A stretch of DNA of 64,000 nt. It comes from Norana najaformis (lineage: Eukaryota > Annelida > Clitellata > Crassiclitellata > Hormogastridae). Below are positions 57,701-61,439 of this stretch, piece by piece. The notes beneath the pieces are model-generated. The model did not search any database. It was not told the DNA's origin and was given only the letters and a program-made list of their open reading frames with translations. The position numbers and the translations under genes are program-made. The stretch's first letter is position 1. Every line of letters begins with the position of its first letter. Where the stretch lies: positions 45,325,976 to 45,389,975 of the forward strand of contig OZ029913.1 in NCBI GenBank assembly GCA_964023275.1, given 5' to 3'.

Positions 57701-59283
57701 AGTGTGTGAGATGCTGCTGCTGCTGCTGCCTGCTGCTGCTGCTGGTGGTGGTGGTAGTGCTGGTGGTGGTGGTGCTGGTACTGCTGGTGCTGGTACTGCT
57801 GGTGCTGCTGCTGCTGCCGCCGAAGTATTCATTTAACATATTTCATGATTGCTAGTTGGGACGGCTGTGGCCTGTCACCAGTGTTTCCAGGATTTGATTT
57901 TGAAGTTCAGAATTAATGGTAATTAAACGATTATGAAAAATGTTAAGAAATTACAACAAGAATTTTCGGGTCATGTAATCAGACATTCATTGGTTGACGG
58001 AGTGTTAATGCATTGGTCTTCCTCTTTAATGTCAGAGGTTTGAATCCCATTGCAGTTCATTGTCAAACTGTGCAACCTGTAATGAAAGGTTATTCAGGTT
58101 GTTGGATTGCTCTTGTATTTGTGCTTCAGCTAAAATACCTGGACCACTCCCCTGAGTGATGACTTCACACATTTAATGGCTCTAAATCTGCTTAAAATAA
58201 AGAACATAAGCGCAGCACCTTTGAGAGGTTCAAAAAGGAGCAATTTCAATATCCAACTACATACCTGTTCACTAGTATGTAAATTTGCAATCTGGGTGTG
58301 CTTCTGGATGGAGATGTATCAATGGCAGACCGTATGAACCATCTTCGTAGGTCCACCAGGTTGCACCAGGTACGGGTTATAAGACACAATCCATCATTTG
58401 CTGGCGCTGTGACATTCGTTCACTCATCCATCATGACACACCTGGATTATTGCAGTTCACTAATCCTTGCAGGCCTGCCCAAGTTCAGGTTGTGCCAGCT
58501 CCAGTCCATCTTTAATGTGCTGCTTGACTTGTAGCCAACAAGCCAAAGTATTTGCATATAATGGAAAATGTGTGAGAAACACAACACACTGGCTTCCTGT
58601 CACAGAGCGCATAGCATTCAAGATCATCCTGCCTCACTTGTCGGCACCATCCTGGCACACATCAGTGAAATTGGTGTTCCAGTTTTGCGCAGTGTGGCCT
58701 TTGCCACAGTTCCCCACTGAAACTTGAGCCTATTGTGCCTCCTGTTGTATTGGACCATCCCTTCTAGAATAGTCTGTCATTGCATTTTTATACTGTGGCA
58801 GTTTGACTGTTTGCAACCATACATTTTCAAACTGTATTAAATGCACTTGTTTAGATCAGTTAGTCATGTGCAGCACTTTTGTGAGGTATTTTAGTTAATT
58901 ATATTTAGTGTCTTGATATAAATAATACATACATAAGTAGTGGAAAAAATAAATATCGATGCAAGATGCACATGTTTTTGACCCACAAGTGGTTGGAGAC
59001 ATCATGACAGCTAAACCTCATCATCATATTTGGAGGACCCGTGCTGTGATGAGCTGTGATGAGCTGTGATGAGCTGGGTCAGATTAGCTGTGTATGAGAC
59101 TGTAATGATAACTATATGTTGTCATGAAACAGTTGCTCACTGCACAAAAACGTGAAAGTTCAGCATGTAAAAATTGTAAATTTGATAAATTTACATTTAT
59201 TCCAGATGTACAGACTGACAATTCGAGCAAGCAAAGATGGTGTGGCAAAGAGACTTTGTGATCTTCTGGAGACTCAGTTCTAG
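21703..59283 (+). CDS. AP2A: AP-2 complex subunit alpha (alpha-adaptin), whole gene
   Basis: Large subunit of the AP-2 heterotetramer, which recruits clathrin and cargo during endocytosis at the plasma membrane. Twenty-three exons give about 973 residues, near the usual 940-980. The trunk (about 1-600) is an alpha-solenoid that pairs with sigma2 and carries the N-terminal KKKY phosphoinositide-binding patch (residues 54-57). The hinge (about 600-735) is Ser/Gly-rich. The appendage (about 735-973) keeps the FQRW accessory-protein platform. The start ATGCCTGCCGTC matches the conserved alpha-adaptin N-terminus and has A at -3. Coding segments are uninterrupted by stops and conserved throughout. 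Two boundaries, the exon 8 acceptor and the exon 18 donor, are unresolved. Confidence 0.97.
22805..23120 (+). pseudogene. LINE ORF2 C-terminus and 3' end
   Basis: In broken frames it carries an [11 protein letters not shown]-like segment equivalent to the usual LWNSLP region, then a [10 protein letters not shown]-like end. The 3' UTR block ATCGACTGATGCCTTGGGCA then GGCGCTATAGAAGTC and a TTAGATTAG end complete it. Lies in AP2A intron 1. Confidence 0.7.
23842..23868. repeat. (TG)n microsatellite
   Basis: GTATG followed by about nine TG dinucleotides in AP2A intron 1. Confidence 0.9.
24884..24952 (+). CDS. AP2A: AP2A exon 2 (residues 22-45)
   Basis: Between TTTCTACAG and GTATGT. Encodes [18 protein letters not shown] and SKFK, part of the N-terminal helices of the trunk that contact sigma2. 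Phases fit both neighbours. Intron 1 (21767-24883) holds the 22805-23120 LINE end. Confidence 0.97.
25923..26065 (+). CDS. AP2A: AP2A exon 3 (residues 45-92)
   Basis: Between TTTTGTAACAG and GTAAGT. Carries the basic patch YQKKKYVCK (residues 52-60), the phosphoinositide-binding site known from mammalian alpha-adaptin, then [19 protein letters not shown]. All of the lysines expected in the patch are present, so membrane binding should be intact. Confidence 0.97.
26175..26465 (+). repeat. LINE 3' end, related to 22805-23120
   Basis: GTCTGGAATTTGCTGCCTGC, then GGTCTATGATGTCGTTTAGG and the tail block ACGATCAATTGTTGCCTTATA are diverged versions of the intron 1 copy. Lies in AP2A intron 3. Confidence 0.65.
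26890..27360 (+). mobile_element. DNA transposon copy 2 (CCGTATTTTCC family), left end lost
   Basis: Ends GACTTATAGTCCAGAAAGTATGG|TA and shares GCGTCCTGCCAAGCCTA, GAAAGGGCAACAAAAGAGGG and other internal sequence with the 19973-20800 element. No left terminus was found. It includes an internal CTACGCCTCTGCC minisatellite-like duplication at about 26940-27010. Confidence 0.65.
27400..27545. repeat. (GTT/ATT)n microsatellite
   Basis: An imperfect GTT, ATT and GTC trinucleotide array in intron 3, ending about 35 bases before the exon 4 acceptor. Confidence 0.85.
27579..27772 (+). CDS. AP2A: AP2A exon 4 (residues 93-157)
   Basis: Between TTTTGTCGTAG and the weaker donor GTTGGT. Encodes [20 protein letters not shown] and onward to EIPKLLVS in the trunk solenoid. 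A microsatellite and a truncated TIR transposon end only 220 bases before the acceptor. Confidence 0.97.
28712..28841 (+). CDS. AP2A: AP2A exon 5 (residues 157-200)
   Basis: Between TTCTGACAG and GTATGA. Starts with G completing Gly157, then [20 protein letters not shown] and on to HLLNDQNM. Conserved trunk helices. Confidence 0.97.
29480..29660 (+). repeat. tRNA-derived SINE, intron 5
   Basis: A-box-like GTCTAGTGGTTCACATGC and B-box-like AGGGGTTGTAATCCCTACC, then a body resembling the 18105 and 50833 SINEs (TTTCAACATTTG, GGTGAACTCTGCTGTAA). Truncated compared with those copies. Confidence 0.65.
29694..29795 (+). CDS. AP2A: AP2A exon 6 (residues 201-234)
   Basis: Between GCTTTTGCAG and GTGAGC. 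Encodes [20 protein letters not shown], then [19 protein letters not shown] (29480-29660) sits directly upstream in intron 5 and ends some 30 bases before the acceptor. Confidence 0.97.
30040..30285 (+). pseudogene. LINE reverse transcriptase fragment, plus strand
   Basis: Broken frames around TTTGATGTCATGGACCATGG encode the FD..DH.IL motif of non-LTR reverse transcriptase, then an [10 protein letters not shown]-like stretch. Lies in AP2A intron 6 and faces an opposite-strand LINE starting at about 30290. Confidence 0.65.
30290..30900 (-). pseudogene. LINE ORF2 fragment, minus strand
   Basis: The minus frame at 30290-30733 carries [20 protein letters not shown] (late ORF2) followed by [19 protein letters not shown] (an RT segment that normally precedes it). 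The order is altered, so the copy is rearranged or made of two pieces. Confidence 0.65.
31029..31137 (+). CDS. AP2A: AP2A exon 7 (residues 235-271)
   Basis: Between GCTGTACAG and a strong GTAAGT donor. Encodes [20 protein letters not shown] and [16 protein letters not shown], among the most conserved alpha-adaptin segments. Ends with the first base of a split codon. Confidence 0.97.
31430..31605 (+). repeat. LINE C-terminus with (GACT)n tail
   Basis: A broken frame reads [26 protein letters not shown]-like sequence, similar to C-termini of RTE-like ORFs, followed by a GACT array at 31577-31602. Assignment is tentative. Lies in AP2A intron 7. Confidence 0.4.
32082..32301 (+). CDS. AP2A: AP2A exon 8 (residues 271-344), 5' edge uncertain
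   Basis: Encodes [20 protein letters not shown], then [19 protein letters not shown] and ending [18 protein letters not shown]-type sequence (here [18 protein letters not shown]), with donor GTTAGC. The acceptor is ambiguous: AG at 32080-32081 (used here), AG at 32068-32069 (adds four codons), or a TG at 32077-32078, which alone would preserve the family's PPxEDAGV spacing. All three keep the frame. Confidence 0.93.
32974..33567 (+). mobile_element. MITE-like element, copy 1 (intron 8)
   Basis: Imperfect terminal inverted repeats of about 30 bp: the left end reads CATATGTGACTGTCTCTGAG then AAAACC, and the reverse complement of the right end reads CATATCTGACTGTGCC then TAGAAAACC. About 595 bp, no ORF. 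It shares its whole body with copies 43000-43610 and 45184-45578, including AACAAAGACTTAGTTTAACA and AGAGGCATATGAAT. Confidence 0.75.
33840..33915 (+). repeat. LINE 3' tail fragment
   Basis: Only the terminal block GCCATTGATTGAAGCCTTAT then ATGATAACAACACTGTAGAA and a TTAGATC end remains of the family at 22805-23120. Confidence 0.5.
34255..34351 (+). CDS. AP2A: AP2A exon 9 (residues 344-376)
   Basis: Between GTTTTGTGTAG and GTGAGT. Encodes [20 protein letters not shown] and [12 protein letters not shown]. Intron 8 upstream holds MITE copy 1. Intron 9 downstream (34352-37742) is the second-longest gap within the trunk coding region and carries a LINE and the 1-kb palindrome. Confidence 0.97.
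34640..35740 (+). pseudogene. LINE ORF2 fragment (intron 9)
   Basis: Decayed copy related to 18985-19870 and 58285-58930: a [15 protein letters not shown]-like motif near 34675, a GAT-to-stop run of RT-like fragments, [13 protein letters not shown]-like sequence near 34955, and a tail with GTGAACTTTTGTTC and TTGTGAGGTACTCAAG. Many stops. The far part (35060-35400) is anonymous. Confidence 0.7.
35795..35875. repeat. (ACAT/GCAT)n microsatellite
   Basis: Imperfect ACAT, GCAT and ATGC tetranucleotides with several small palindromes. Confidence 0.85.
36161..37174. mobile_element. Foldback element, 1-kb near-palindrome
   Basis: Left arm 36161-36590 and right arm 36737-37174 are reverse complements at high identity over about 430 bp, from GGGGCATTCCGTGTGAGATC at the left outer edge to AATTTTTTCAGCTGC-type sequence at the loop side. 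The loop is about 146 bp. TATA flanks both outer ends, suggesting a TA-type target duplication. No transposase is encoded. It resembles long-TIR MITE or snapback DNA transposons. Lies in AP2A intron 9. Confidence 0.85.
37370..37400. repeat. (ATGT)n microsatellite
   Basis: Short imperfect ATGT/ATGC array in intron 9. A similar one lies at 37912-37945 in intron 10. Confidence 0.7.
37743..37880 (+). CDS. AP2A: AP2A exon 10 (residues 377-422)
   Basis: Between TACTTTACAG and GTGAGA. Encodes [20 protein letters not shown], then [20 protein letters not shown] and SIREEM. A phase 0 exon at both ends. Confidence 0.97.
38575..38682 (+). CDS. AP2A: AP2A exon 11 (residues 423-458)
   Basis: Between TTTGACACAG and GTAAAA. 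Encodes [20 protein letters not shown], then [16 protein letters not shown]. Phase 0 at both ends; essentially invariant in animals. Confidence 0.97.
38889..38963 (+). CDS. AP2A: AP2A exon 12 (residues 459-483)
   Basis: Between TTTTGTTTTAG and GTTTGT. Encodes [20 protein letters not shown] then KTVFE. At 75 nt it is a short symmetrical exon whose skipping would keep the frame. Confidence 0.97.
39200..39420 (+). repeat. tRNA-derived SINE (intron 12)
   Basis: A B-box-like AGGGTTCAAATCTC follows an A-box-like GGGTAAGCCATTTGCC. The body has GTGAAACAATAAAACG, AGGTCATTGGATCGC, and then GAACTCTTGGGTCTGC. A related copy lies at 57990-58180, so this is a SINE family distinct from the 18105/50833 one. 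Confidence 0.6.
39553..39650 (+). CDS. AP2A: AP2A exon 13 (residues 484-516)
   Basis: Between TTTGTTTTAAAG and GTGCAG. Encodes [20 protein letters not shown], then [12 protein letters not shown]. The split Ser codon is completed by exon 14. Intron 13 contains the hAT-like element at 40076-41310. Confidence 0.97.
39775..39900 (+). repeat. LINE 3' tail fragment
   Basis: The ATCCACCACATCCTGCC segment and a TCTAATCTAATG end are related to the 22805-23120 LINE tail. An inverted related piece with AAGGCATCAGTCGATGGTCA follows at 39920-40020. Confidence 0.5.
40076..41310. mobile_element. hAT-like element with AAGAC-rich subterminal repeats
   Basis: The left end CAGTGTTGTATGCTAGACTT and the reverse complement of the right end, CAGGGTTGTATGATCTTGAG, form imperfect terminal inverted repeats. 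Flanks GTTTCCAG (40068-40075) and GTTTCACG (41311-41318) look like a diverged 8-bp target duplication, the hAT hallmark. About 140 bp at the left and 220 bp at the right are arrays of CAAGACC, GAGACC and AAGACTGAG. No transposase was seen. Lies in AP2A intron 13. Confidence 0.75.
40770..41045 (+). pseudogene. LINE RT core fragment inside the hAT-like element
   Basis: Broken frames read [22 protein letters not shown] (the QGS.LGPLLF motif region) and then [12 protein letters not shown], containing the YADD catalytic motif of reverse transcriptase. Lacks the rest of ORF2. Confidence 0.8.
41825..41912. repeat. (ATT)n, (GTT)n and (GTA/GCA)n compound microsatellite
   Basis: Trinucleotide array with sequential unit changes in intron 13, followed by a short TG run at 41968-41984. 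Confidence 0.85.
42069..42198 (+). CDS. AP2A: AP2A exon 14 (residues 516-559)
   Basis: Between CTTATTTCAG and GTGAGT. Encodes [20 protein letters not shown], then [20 protein letters not shown] and IQD, near the end of the trunk solenoid. Confidence 0.97.
42405..42480 (+). repeat. Retroposon 3' end
   Basis: ATAATAATAAAAATAATAG, then AAAGGGTGCTATATAAATTT and a CATTACATTACAG tail belong to the dispersed 3' end class seen also at 2275 and 7260. Confidence 0.45.
43000..43610 (+). mobile_element. MITE-like element, copy 2 (intron 14)
   Basis: Same family and orientation as 32974-33567. The left end has ACTGTACCTGAGAAAACCCT; the right end has CTGACTTTGTGAGGGTTTAC. Full length at about 610 bp. Confidence 0.75.
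43959..44060 (+). CDS. AP2A: AP2A exon 15 (residues 560-593)
   Basis: Between GTTCTCCAG and GTAAGT. Encodes [20 protein letters not shown], then [18 protein letters not shown] copy 2 ends about 350 bases upstream in intron 14. Confidence 0.97.
44857..45024 (+). CDS. AP2A: AP2A exon 16 (residues 594-649, trunk end and hinge)
   Basis: Between TTTTTTCACATAG and GTACGT. Encodes [20 protein letters not shown] (the conserved end of the trunk), then [10 protein letters not shown] and a polar, Pro/Asn-rich hinge start. The hinge part is poorly conserved, as is usual for adaptins. Confidence 0.95.
45184..45578 (+). mobile_element. MITE-like element, copy 3, internally deleted (intron 16)
   Basis: Has both ends (AGTAAGCCTCAAAAAGTCGG at left; GAGGATTTTCTCAGGCACGG at right) but lacks about 200 bp of the middle, so it is roughly 395 bp. 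Same orientation as the other two copies. Confidence 0.75.
45678..46743 (+). mobile_element. Pogo/Tigger-like DNA transposon remnant
   Basis: Flanked by TA; the left end is CACCGCAGCCTCGTTATAAC and the reverse complement of the right end is CGCTGTCTCGCTGTAACAC, similar inverted repeats. A remnant frame at 45864-46103 begins [20 protein letters not shown], resembling the C-terminal tail of pogo/jerky-type transposases. Catalytic and DNA-binding domains are missing. Lies in AP2A intron 16. Confidence 0.6.
46885..46960 (+). repeat. Fragment of the 52275/63705 repeat
   Basis: GTTTGTCTGCGTCATTTCGA then a TTTGCTAGAAAATTC block is a diverged piece of the repeat described at 52275-52510. Confidence 0.4.
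47140..48460 (-). pseudogene. LINE ORF2, minus strand (intron 16)
   Basis: On the minus strand the order is, from about 48430 down: anonymous 5' part, then near 47890-47640 [20 protein letters not shown] and [10 protein letters not shown] (RT start), then near 47490-47300 [20 protein letters not shown] (ORF2 end). The middle of RT is missing, so the copy is internally deleted. Confidence 0.75.
48660..48965 (+). pseudogene. LINE ORF2 C-terminus and (ATT)n tail
   Basis: Broken frames read [18 protein letters not shown]-like and [10 protein letters not shown]-like segments of a CR1/L2-type C-terminus. The 3' end GCCTCGGCTGTGCTACGGCG then CTATATAAATTG and (ATT)n matches 6640-6735. Confidence 0.7.
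48975..49150 (+). repeat. LINE 3' end with ATTACAA tail next to exon 17
   Basis: TAGGAGTTTCTCTTGAAGTT, then CTCTATACAAATTTGTGATT and an ATTACAATTACAAATTACAA tail. The same 3' end occurs at 60100-60205. The tail ends about 15 bases before the exon 17 acceptor. Confidence 0.75.
49166..49422 (+). CDS. AP2A: AP2A exon 17 (residues 650-735, hinge)
   Basis: Between CTGCTGTTATAG and the weak donor GTTTGT, with AA of a split Lys codon before it. Encodes a Ser/Gly-rich linker with [31 protein letters not shown] and GGIDLFTGS, ending EDTFNK. The DLL and DLF motifs resemble short clathrin- or accessory-protein-binding motifs, which is inference. The acceptor region directly abuts a LINE tail. Confidence 0.93.
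50614..50821 (+). CDS. AP2A: AP2A exon 18 (residues 735-804, appendage), 3' edge uncertain
   Basis: Starts after TTTGCTGTTAG. Encodes [20 protein letters not shown], then [18 protein letters not shown] and [20 protein letters not shown], the start of the appendage. Homology with other alpha-adaptins suggests the exon should end after Leu at 50794, but no GT is there. The phase-compatible GT sites are at 50822 (used here) and 50828. A phase-incompatible GT is at 50802. In-frame TGA follows at 50834. Confidence 0.85.
50833..51115 (+). repeat. tRNA-derived SINE directly after exon 18
   Basis: Head with GTGTGTGGTTGGTTTGCTGG and B box GGGGTTGAAATCCCC. The body has GGTGAACTCAGCTATAAAAT, AATGAAGTCACTAACATTTC and GGACTAGCTTTT, and matches the 18105-18370 SINE almost throughout. 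It begins about a dozen bases after the last phase-compatible donor of exon 18. Confidence 0.8.
51335..51450 (+). CDS. AP2A: AP2A exon 19 (residues 805-843, appendage)
   Basis: Between CATGTCTCCAG and GTAAGC. Encodes [20 protein letters not shown], then [18 protein letters not shown]. The VEGGAQ motif and the following strand match other alpha-adaptin appendages without a gap. Confidence 0.93.
51800..51850. repeat. (ATT/AGT)n microsatellite
   Basis: Trinucleotide array in AP2A intron 19. Confidence 0.8.
52275..52510 (+). repeat. Interspersed repeat shared with 63705-63930
   Basis: Shares GTATCATTTTGGCAGACTAT, CTTGCTAGATAATTTCT, GTTGTCGAGTTTGTGC, CTTCGTTTCCACTGCGGATT and AGTGATGGGCTTC with the 63.7-kb copy at moderate identity. 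No reading frame is conserved between the copies, so it is probably a non-coding transposon or LINE UTR. Confidence 0.65.
52625..52740 (+). repeat. Retroposon 3' fragment
   Basis: GGCTGTTCTAGTTATCTGTG then GCTGATGAACTTTCTGTTC matches parts of 8160-8220 and 35620-35690. Confidence 0.4.
53185..53335 (+). repeat. 60-bp tandem repeat, about 2.5 copies
   Basis: Units start at 53185, 53245 and 53305. Each has CCCA(C/T)AAAGTCCT-like starts, TTATCCAAG and a CATCACC..GGGCAA end. Confidence 0.75.
54040..54500 (+). pseudogene. Decayed ORF, possibly retroelement gag
   Basis: Several short runs of plausible protein share a frame but for a few stops: [38 protein letters not shown] and [19 protein letters not shown]. 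The Leu/Glu-rich, helical character and stop interruptions suggest an old gag-like or processed coding sequence. No zinc knuckle or other diagnostic motif was seen. Confidence 0.3.
54909..55025 (+). CDS. AP2A: AP2A exon 20 (residues 843-882, appendage)
   Basis: Between TTGTCATGCAG and GTATGT. Encodes [20 protein letters not shown], then [10 protein letters not shown] and FQRWKILS. The Trp of FQRW is the centre of the binding platform for DPF/DPW and FxDxF peptides in mammalian alpha-appendage, so accessory-protein binding is probably retained. Confidence 0.96.
55410..55479 (+). CDS. AP2A: AP2A exon 21 (residues 882-905, appendage)
   Basis: Between CTGTTTTGTAG and GTCTGC. The first A completes a Gln codon, then [20 protein letters not shown] and KTK. 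Matches the platform helix region of the appendage. Confidence 0.95.
55892..55932. repeat. Perfect 18-bp hairpin
   Basis: ATCTTGGTTCATTTAAAT (55892-55909) and its exact complement (55915-55932) are separated by a five-base loop, CACTT, in AP2A intron 21. Confidence 0.9.
56350..56765 (+). repeat. Diverged direct repeat, about 315-bp spacing
   Basis: Segments at about 56355-56455 and 56670-56765 share GGAAAGAGGAGATAAAATGC / GGGAAGAGGAGATGAAATGC, then TCATGTCTGTA / TCATGTCTATA and an AAAACTGA / AGAACTGA block. Origin unknown. Confidence 0.55.
57525..57653 (+). CDS. AP2A: AP2A exon 22 (residues 906-948, appendage)
   Basis: Between TTGTTGTTTTTTAG and GTACAG. Encodes [20 protein letters not shown], then [20 protein letters not shown] and NKQ, the LLGFG-to-LEPN segment typical of alpha-adaptins. 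It lies in a frame without a long ATG-initiated ORF, so it is easy to miss. Confidence 0.96.
57713..57832. repeat. (GCT/GGT)n microsatellite
   Basis: Compound CTG/TGG trinucleotide array starting about 60 bases after AP2A exon 22. The open frames across it encode Cys/Leu/Val runs and are not coding. Confidence 0.9.
57990..58180 (+). repeat. tRNA-derived SINE (intron 22)
   Basis: B-box-like GAGGTTTGAATCCCATTG; the body has AATGAAAGGTTATTCAGG, GTTGGATTGCTCTTG and CCTGAGTGATGACTTC. It parallels the 39200-39420 SINE. Confidence 0.6.
58285..58930 (+). pseudogene. LINE ORF2 C-terminal part (intron 22)
   Basis: The frame near 58290 reads [20 protein letters not shown], then [19 protein letters not shown], and another frame near 58590 reads [16 protein letters not shown]. 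The 3' tail AGCACTTTTGTGAGGTATTT is followed by an ATACATACAT run. Same family as 18985-19870. Confidence 0.8.
59044..59077. repeat. Decamer tandem repeat GATGAGCTGT
   Basis: A little over three copies, ending about 130 bases before the last AP2A exon. Confidence 0.85.
59206..59283 (+). CDS. AP2A: AP2A exon 23 (residues 949-973 and stop)
   Basis: After TTTATTCCAG. Encodes [20 protein letters not shown] then LETQF and TAG, the conserved alpha-adaptin C-terminus. No consensus AATAAA was seen in the next 2 kb. The variants TATAAA near 59641 and ATTAAA near 61299 are possible polyadenylation signals, so the 3' UTR end is open. Confidence 0.97.
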   Translation: MYRLTIRASKDGVAKRLCDLLETQF

Positions 59284-61430
59284 AAACTAGTTGGTTCCCT
59301 ATATTGAATTTAGTCAACTATTGTATCCTATATGCAGTTAAGCTGGTTCCTTGCTATGCTGTAACAATGTTATTGTGCTCTAGAAATTTTGTTTCACAGT
59401 TTGAAAGTTAGTTTGTCTGTGCTGGTGAGCAAGAGTTAGGTGCTTGTCACCTGATTCTCAGTCTGATTACATAGTCTGTGCAGGTATAGCAATAATGAGT
59501 TGCTTGATGACATACATGATTAACAAGTACACAAAGCAGCTGAAGTATTGTGGTCTTTGCTAAGGATATATTGTTTGGTAGCATTATCTGGAAATATTAT
59601 TTGTGGAACACCAGTAGTCGTAATGTAGACACAAGTCATATATAAAGTCTGAGCAAATATTGTGTGTAACATGATTTAAAGTAAGCTGTACATATAATTG
59701 TCATACGTATGTAATCATGTGATTAATTTTCGTGTTGCATGTAAATCTGGAACGACCAAGAAATACATACAAGATTTAAGACAGTGGATTTTAACACTTA
59801 AGCCATTTTAGGGTTTCAAAACAGCATCAGGATTATCAGGATTAAGACCTTTGATGATCATGATTTTTATCCATTTGGTATGCTTTCATAACACAGTTTT
59901 GCTGATAAATTGACATCTTTGGAAGACTGCACTTTTTGTTGTGCTTGCCGTTATCTCTTGCGTAATGACCACATAAGCATTGAATTATATTAGGGAATGC
60001 CAATACGTGACTGGGGAGCACACTTTTCAATCTGATGCTCCTGACCTGACCTTCTGCAAGACAGATATTTGCCGTTGACAATACGTCTGCAGTTGGCTAC
60101 ATGCTGTGTGATTGTGTGGTTGCACTGTCAGGTCGGGAGTGCCTCAGAGGAGTTTTTCTTGAAGCGGTGCTGTACAGATTCATGATCAAGATTACAATTA
60201 CATGTGAAAATCATTTGTGTGTTAGCAGTTTGTTGTGTGAGGGTGCAGATGAAGCTTTTAGTCATTTTGGACAAGATTTTACTGAATTTCATGAGTGAAC
60301 AAGGACGCTTCAGAACTTTCCAATGTCCTCGTAGTCTTCTGTCTTTATGTCTGTAACTGAGTAGATGTGTTCTTGAAAGCTGCCTGTTGCAGACATTTTT
60401 TGTGTCCTGTGCTAAACTAAAGTTAGAATACTTCTCTTTGGGGTGTTGTGGCAAACTATAAATTGATAGGTTAATAACTAGTAACAGTGTCTTTACATGA
60501 TTTAAGGAGCAGTTCATTAGTAAACTGTGGTGTCAGACTGCTTAAGGATGTTGTTTTTGTACACAACTTTTCGGTAAGAACCTGCAATTTGTTACAGCAG
60601 TGGTGAAGGTGGTGGGATTCCTTCCATGTGTTCAGCCGATGAAATACATAGGACATTTTGCAGGTTGATCTCTCATTTACAGTCCATAGCAGAAGAAGGC
60701 AAAACTCAAGTATCATTATTGGCACTGCATGCCTTGTAGACGTTGGGCACACTTGTTTGAATTTGGGGGCAGGTGGAGCTGCTCTTGGTCAGTGCTGTGG
60801 TCTTCAGTCATTCTTCTTGAATGCTAATGGTCAGTTATCACATGCCTTACTCTGTGCATGTGAAAATCTGATCAACTTATTTTCTGGGCTTGTTTGGTGA
60901 AGACAAAATTCCGTTTAGCCAGCTTTAGAGTGGTGCACATATTAAATTTTGCTGATGTCTGCCTTTTGGTTACTGTTGTCAGCTGCAGAGTAGTTGATGT
61001 TTAAGTAAGATTTTGACTCGTACCATGAAGTACAGTACAGTTGGCAAGTGGGCTACAAGAATGTTTACAGCTTTACAAATGGTCTCAAGTCCCACAGAAT
61101 ATAGGTCTGTCTAAGTACTTAGAGTAGTTCCATAGTGCTGGCTGTTACATGACCTGGATTTGTGATAATTTTAGTCATATGAATGTTATTAATGATAGGT
61201 TTATGCTCCAGTTAAATGGAATTTGAAACCAATTTTTCACAGGTTCATGTCTGTGTTTACTGTTGAGCTTGTTACCAGTCAATGTCAAATCAAAGAGTAT
61301 TAAAGTTTCTGTTACCTGTATTGCTGTTGTCTTTAACATGATACTATGTATCTATGGAGTAAACCCAACAGGTATTGGCTGGCATTGTGTTATCATTGTC
61401 TGACCAGAAACATTCATGTAGTACCAAGGT
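59284..61430 (+). other. AP2A 3' flank and probable 3' UTR
   Basis: The 3' UTR begins here but its end is not defined. Apart from a LINE 3' end at 60100-60205 (GAGGAGTTTTTCTTGAAGCG, ATTACAATTACA), no coding sequence was recognised. Minus-strand open frames at 60128-60752 have no conserved motif. Confidence 0.45.
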
Positions 61431-61439
61431 ACACTCATT

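Noticed and set aside
57580-57855. 91-codon + frame with Cys/Leu/Val runs
   Set aside because: A shadow frame of AP2A exon 22 continuing into a GCT/GGT microsatellite.
60128-60752. Overlapping minus-strand frames of 129 and 93 codons
   Set aside because: No protein motif, overlap with a LINE tail, and no splice-site support.
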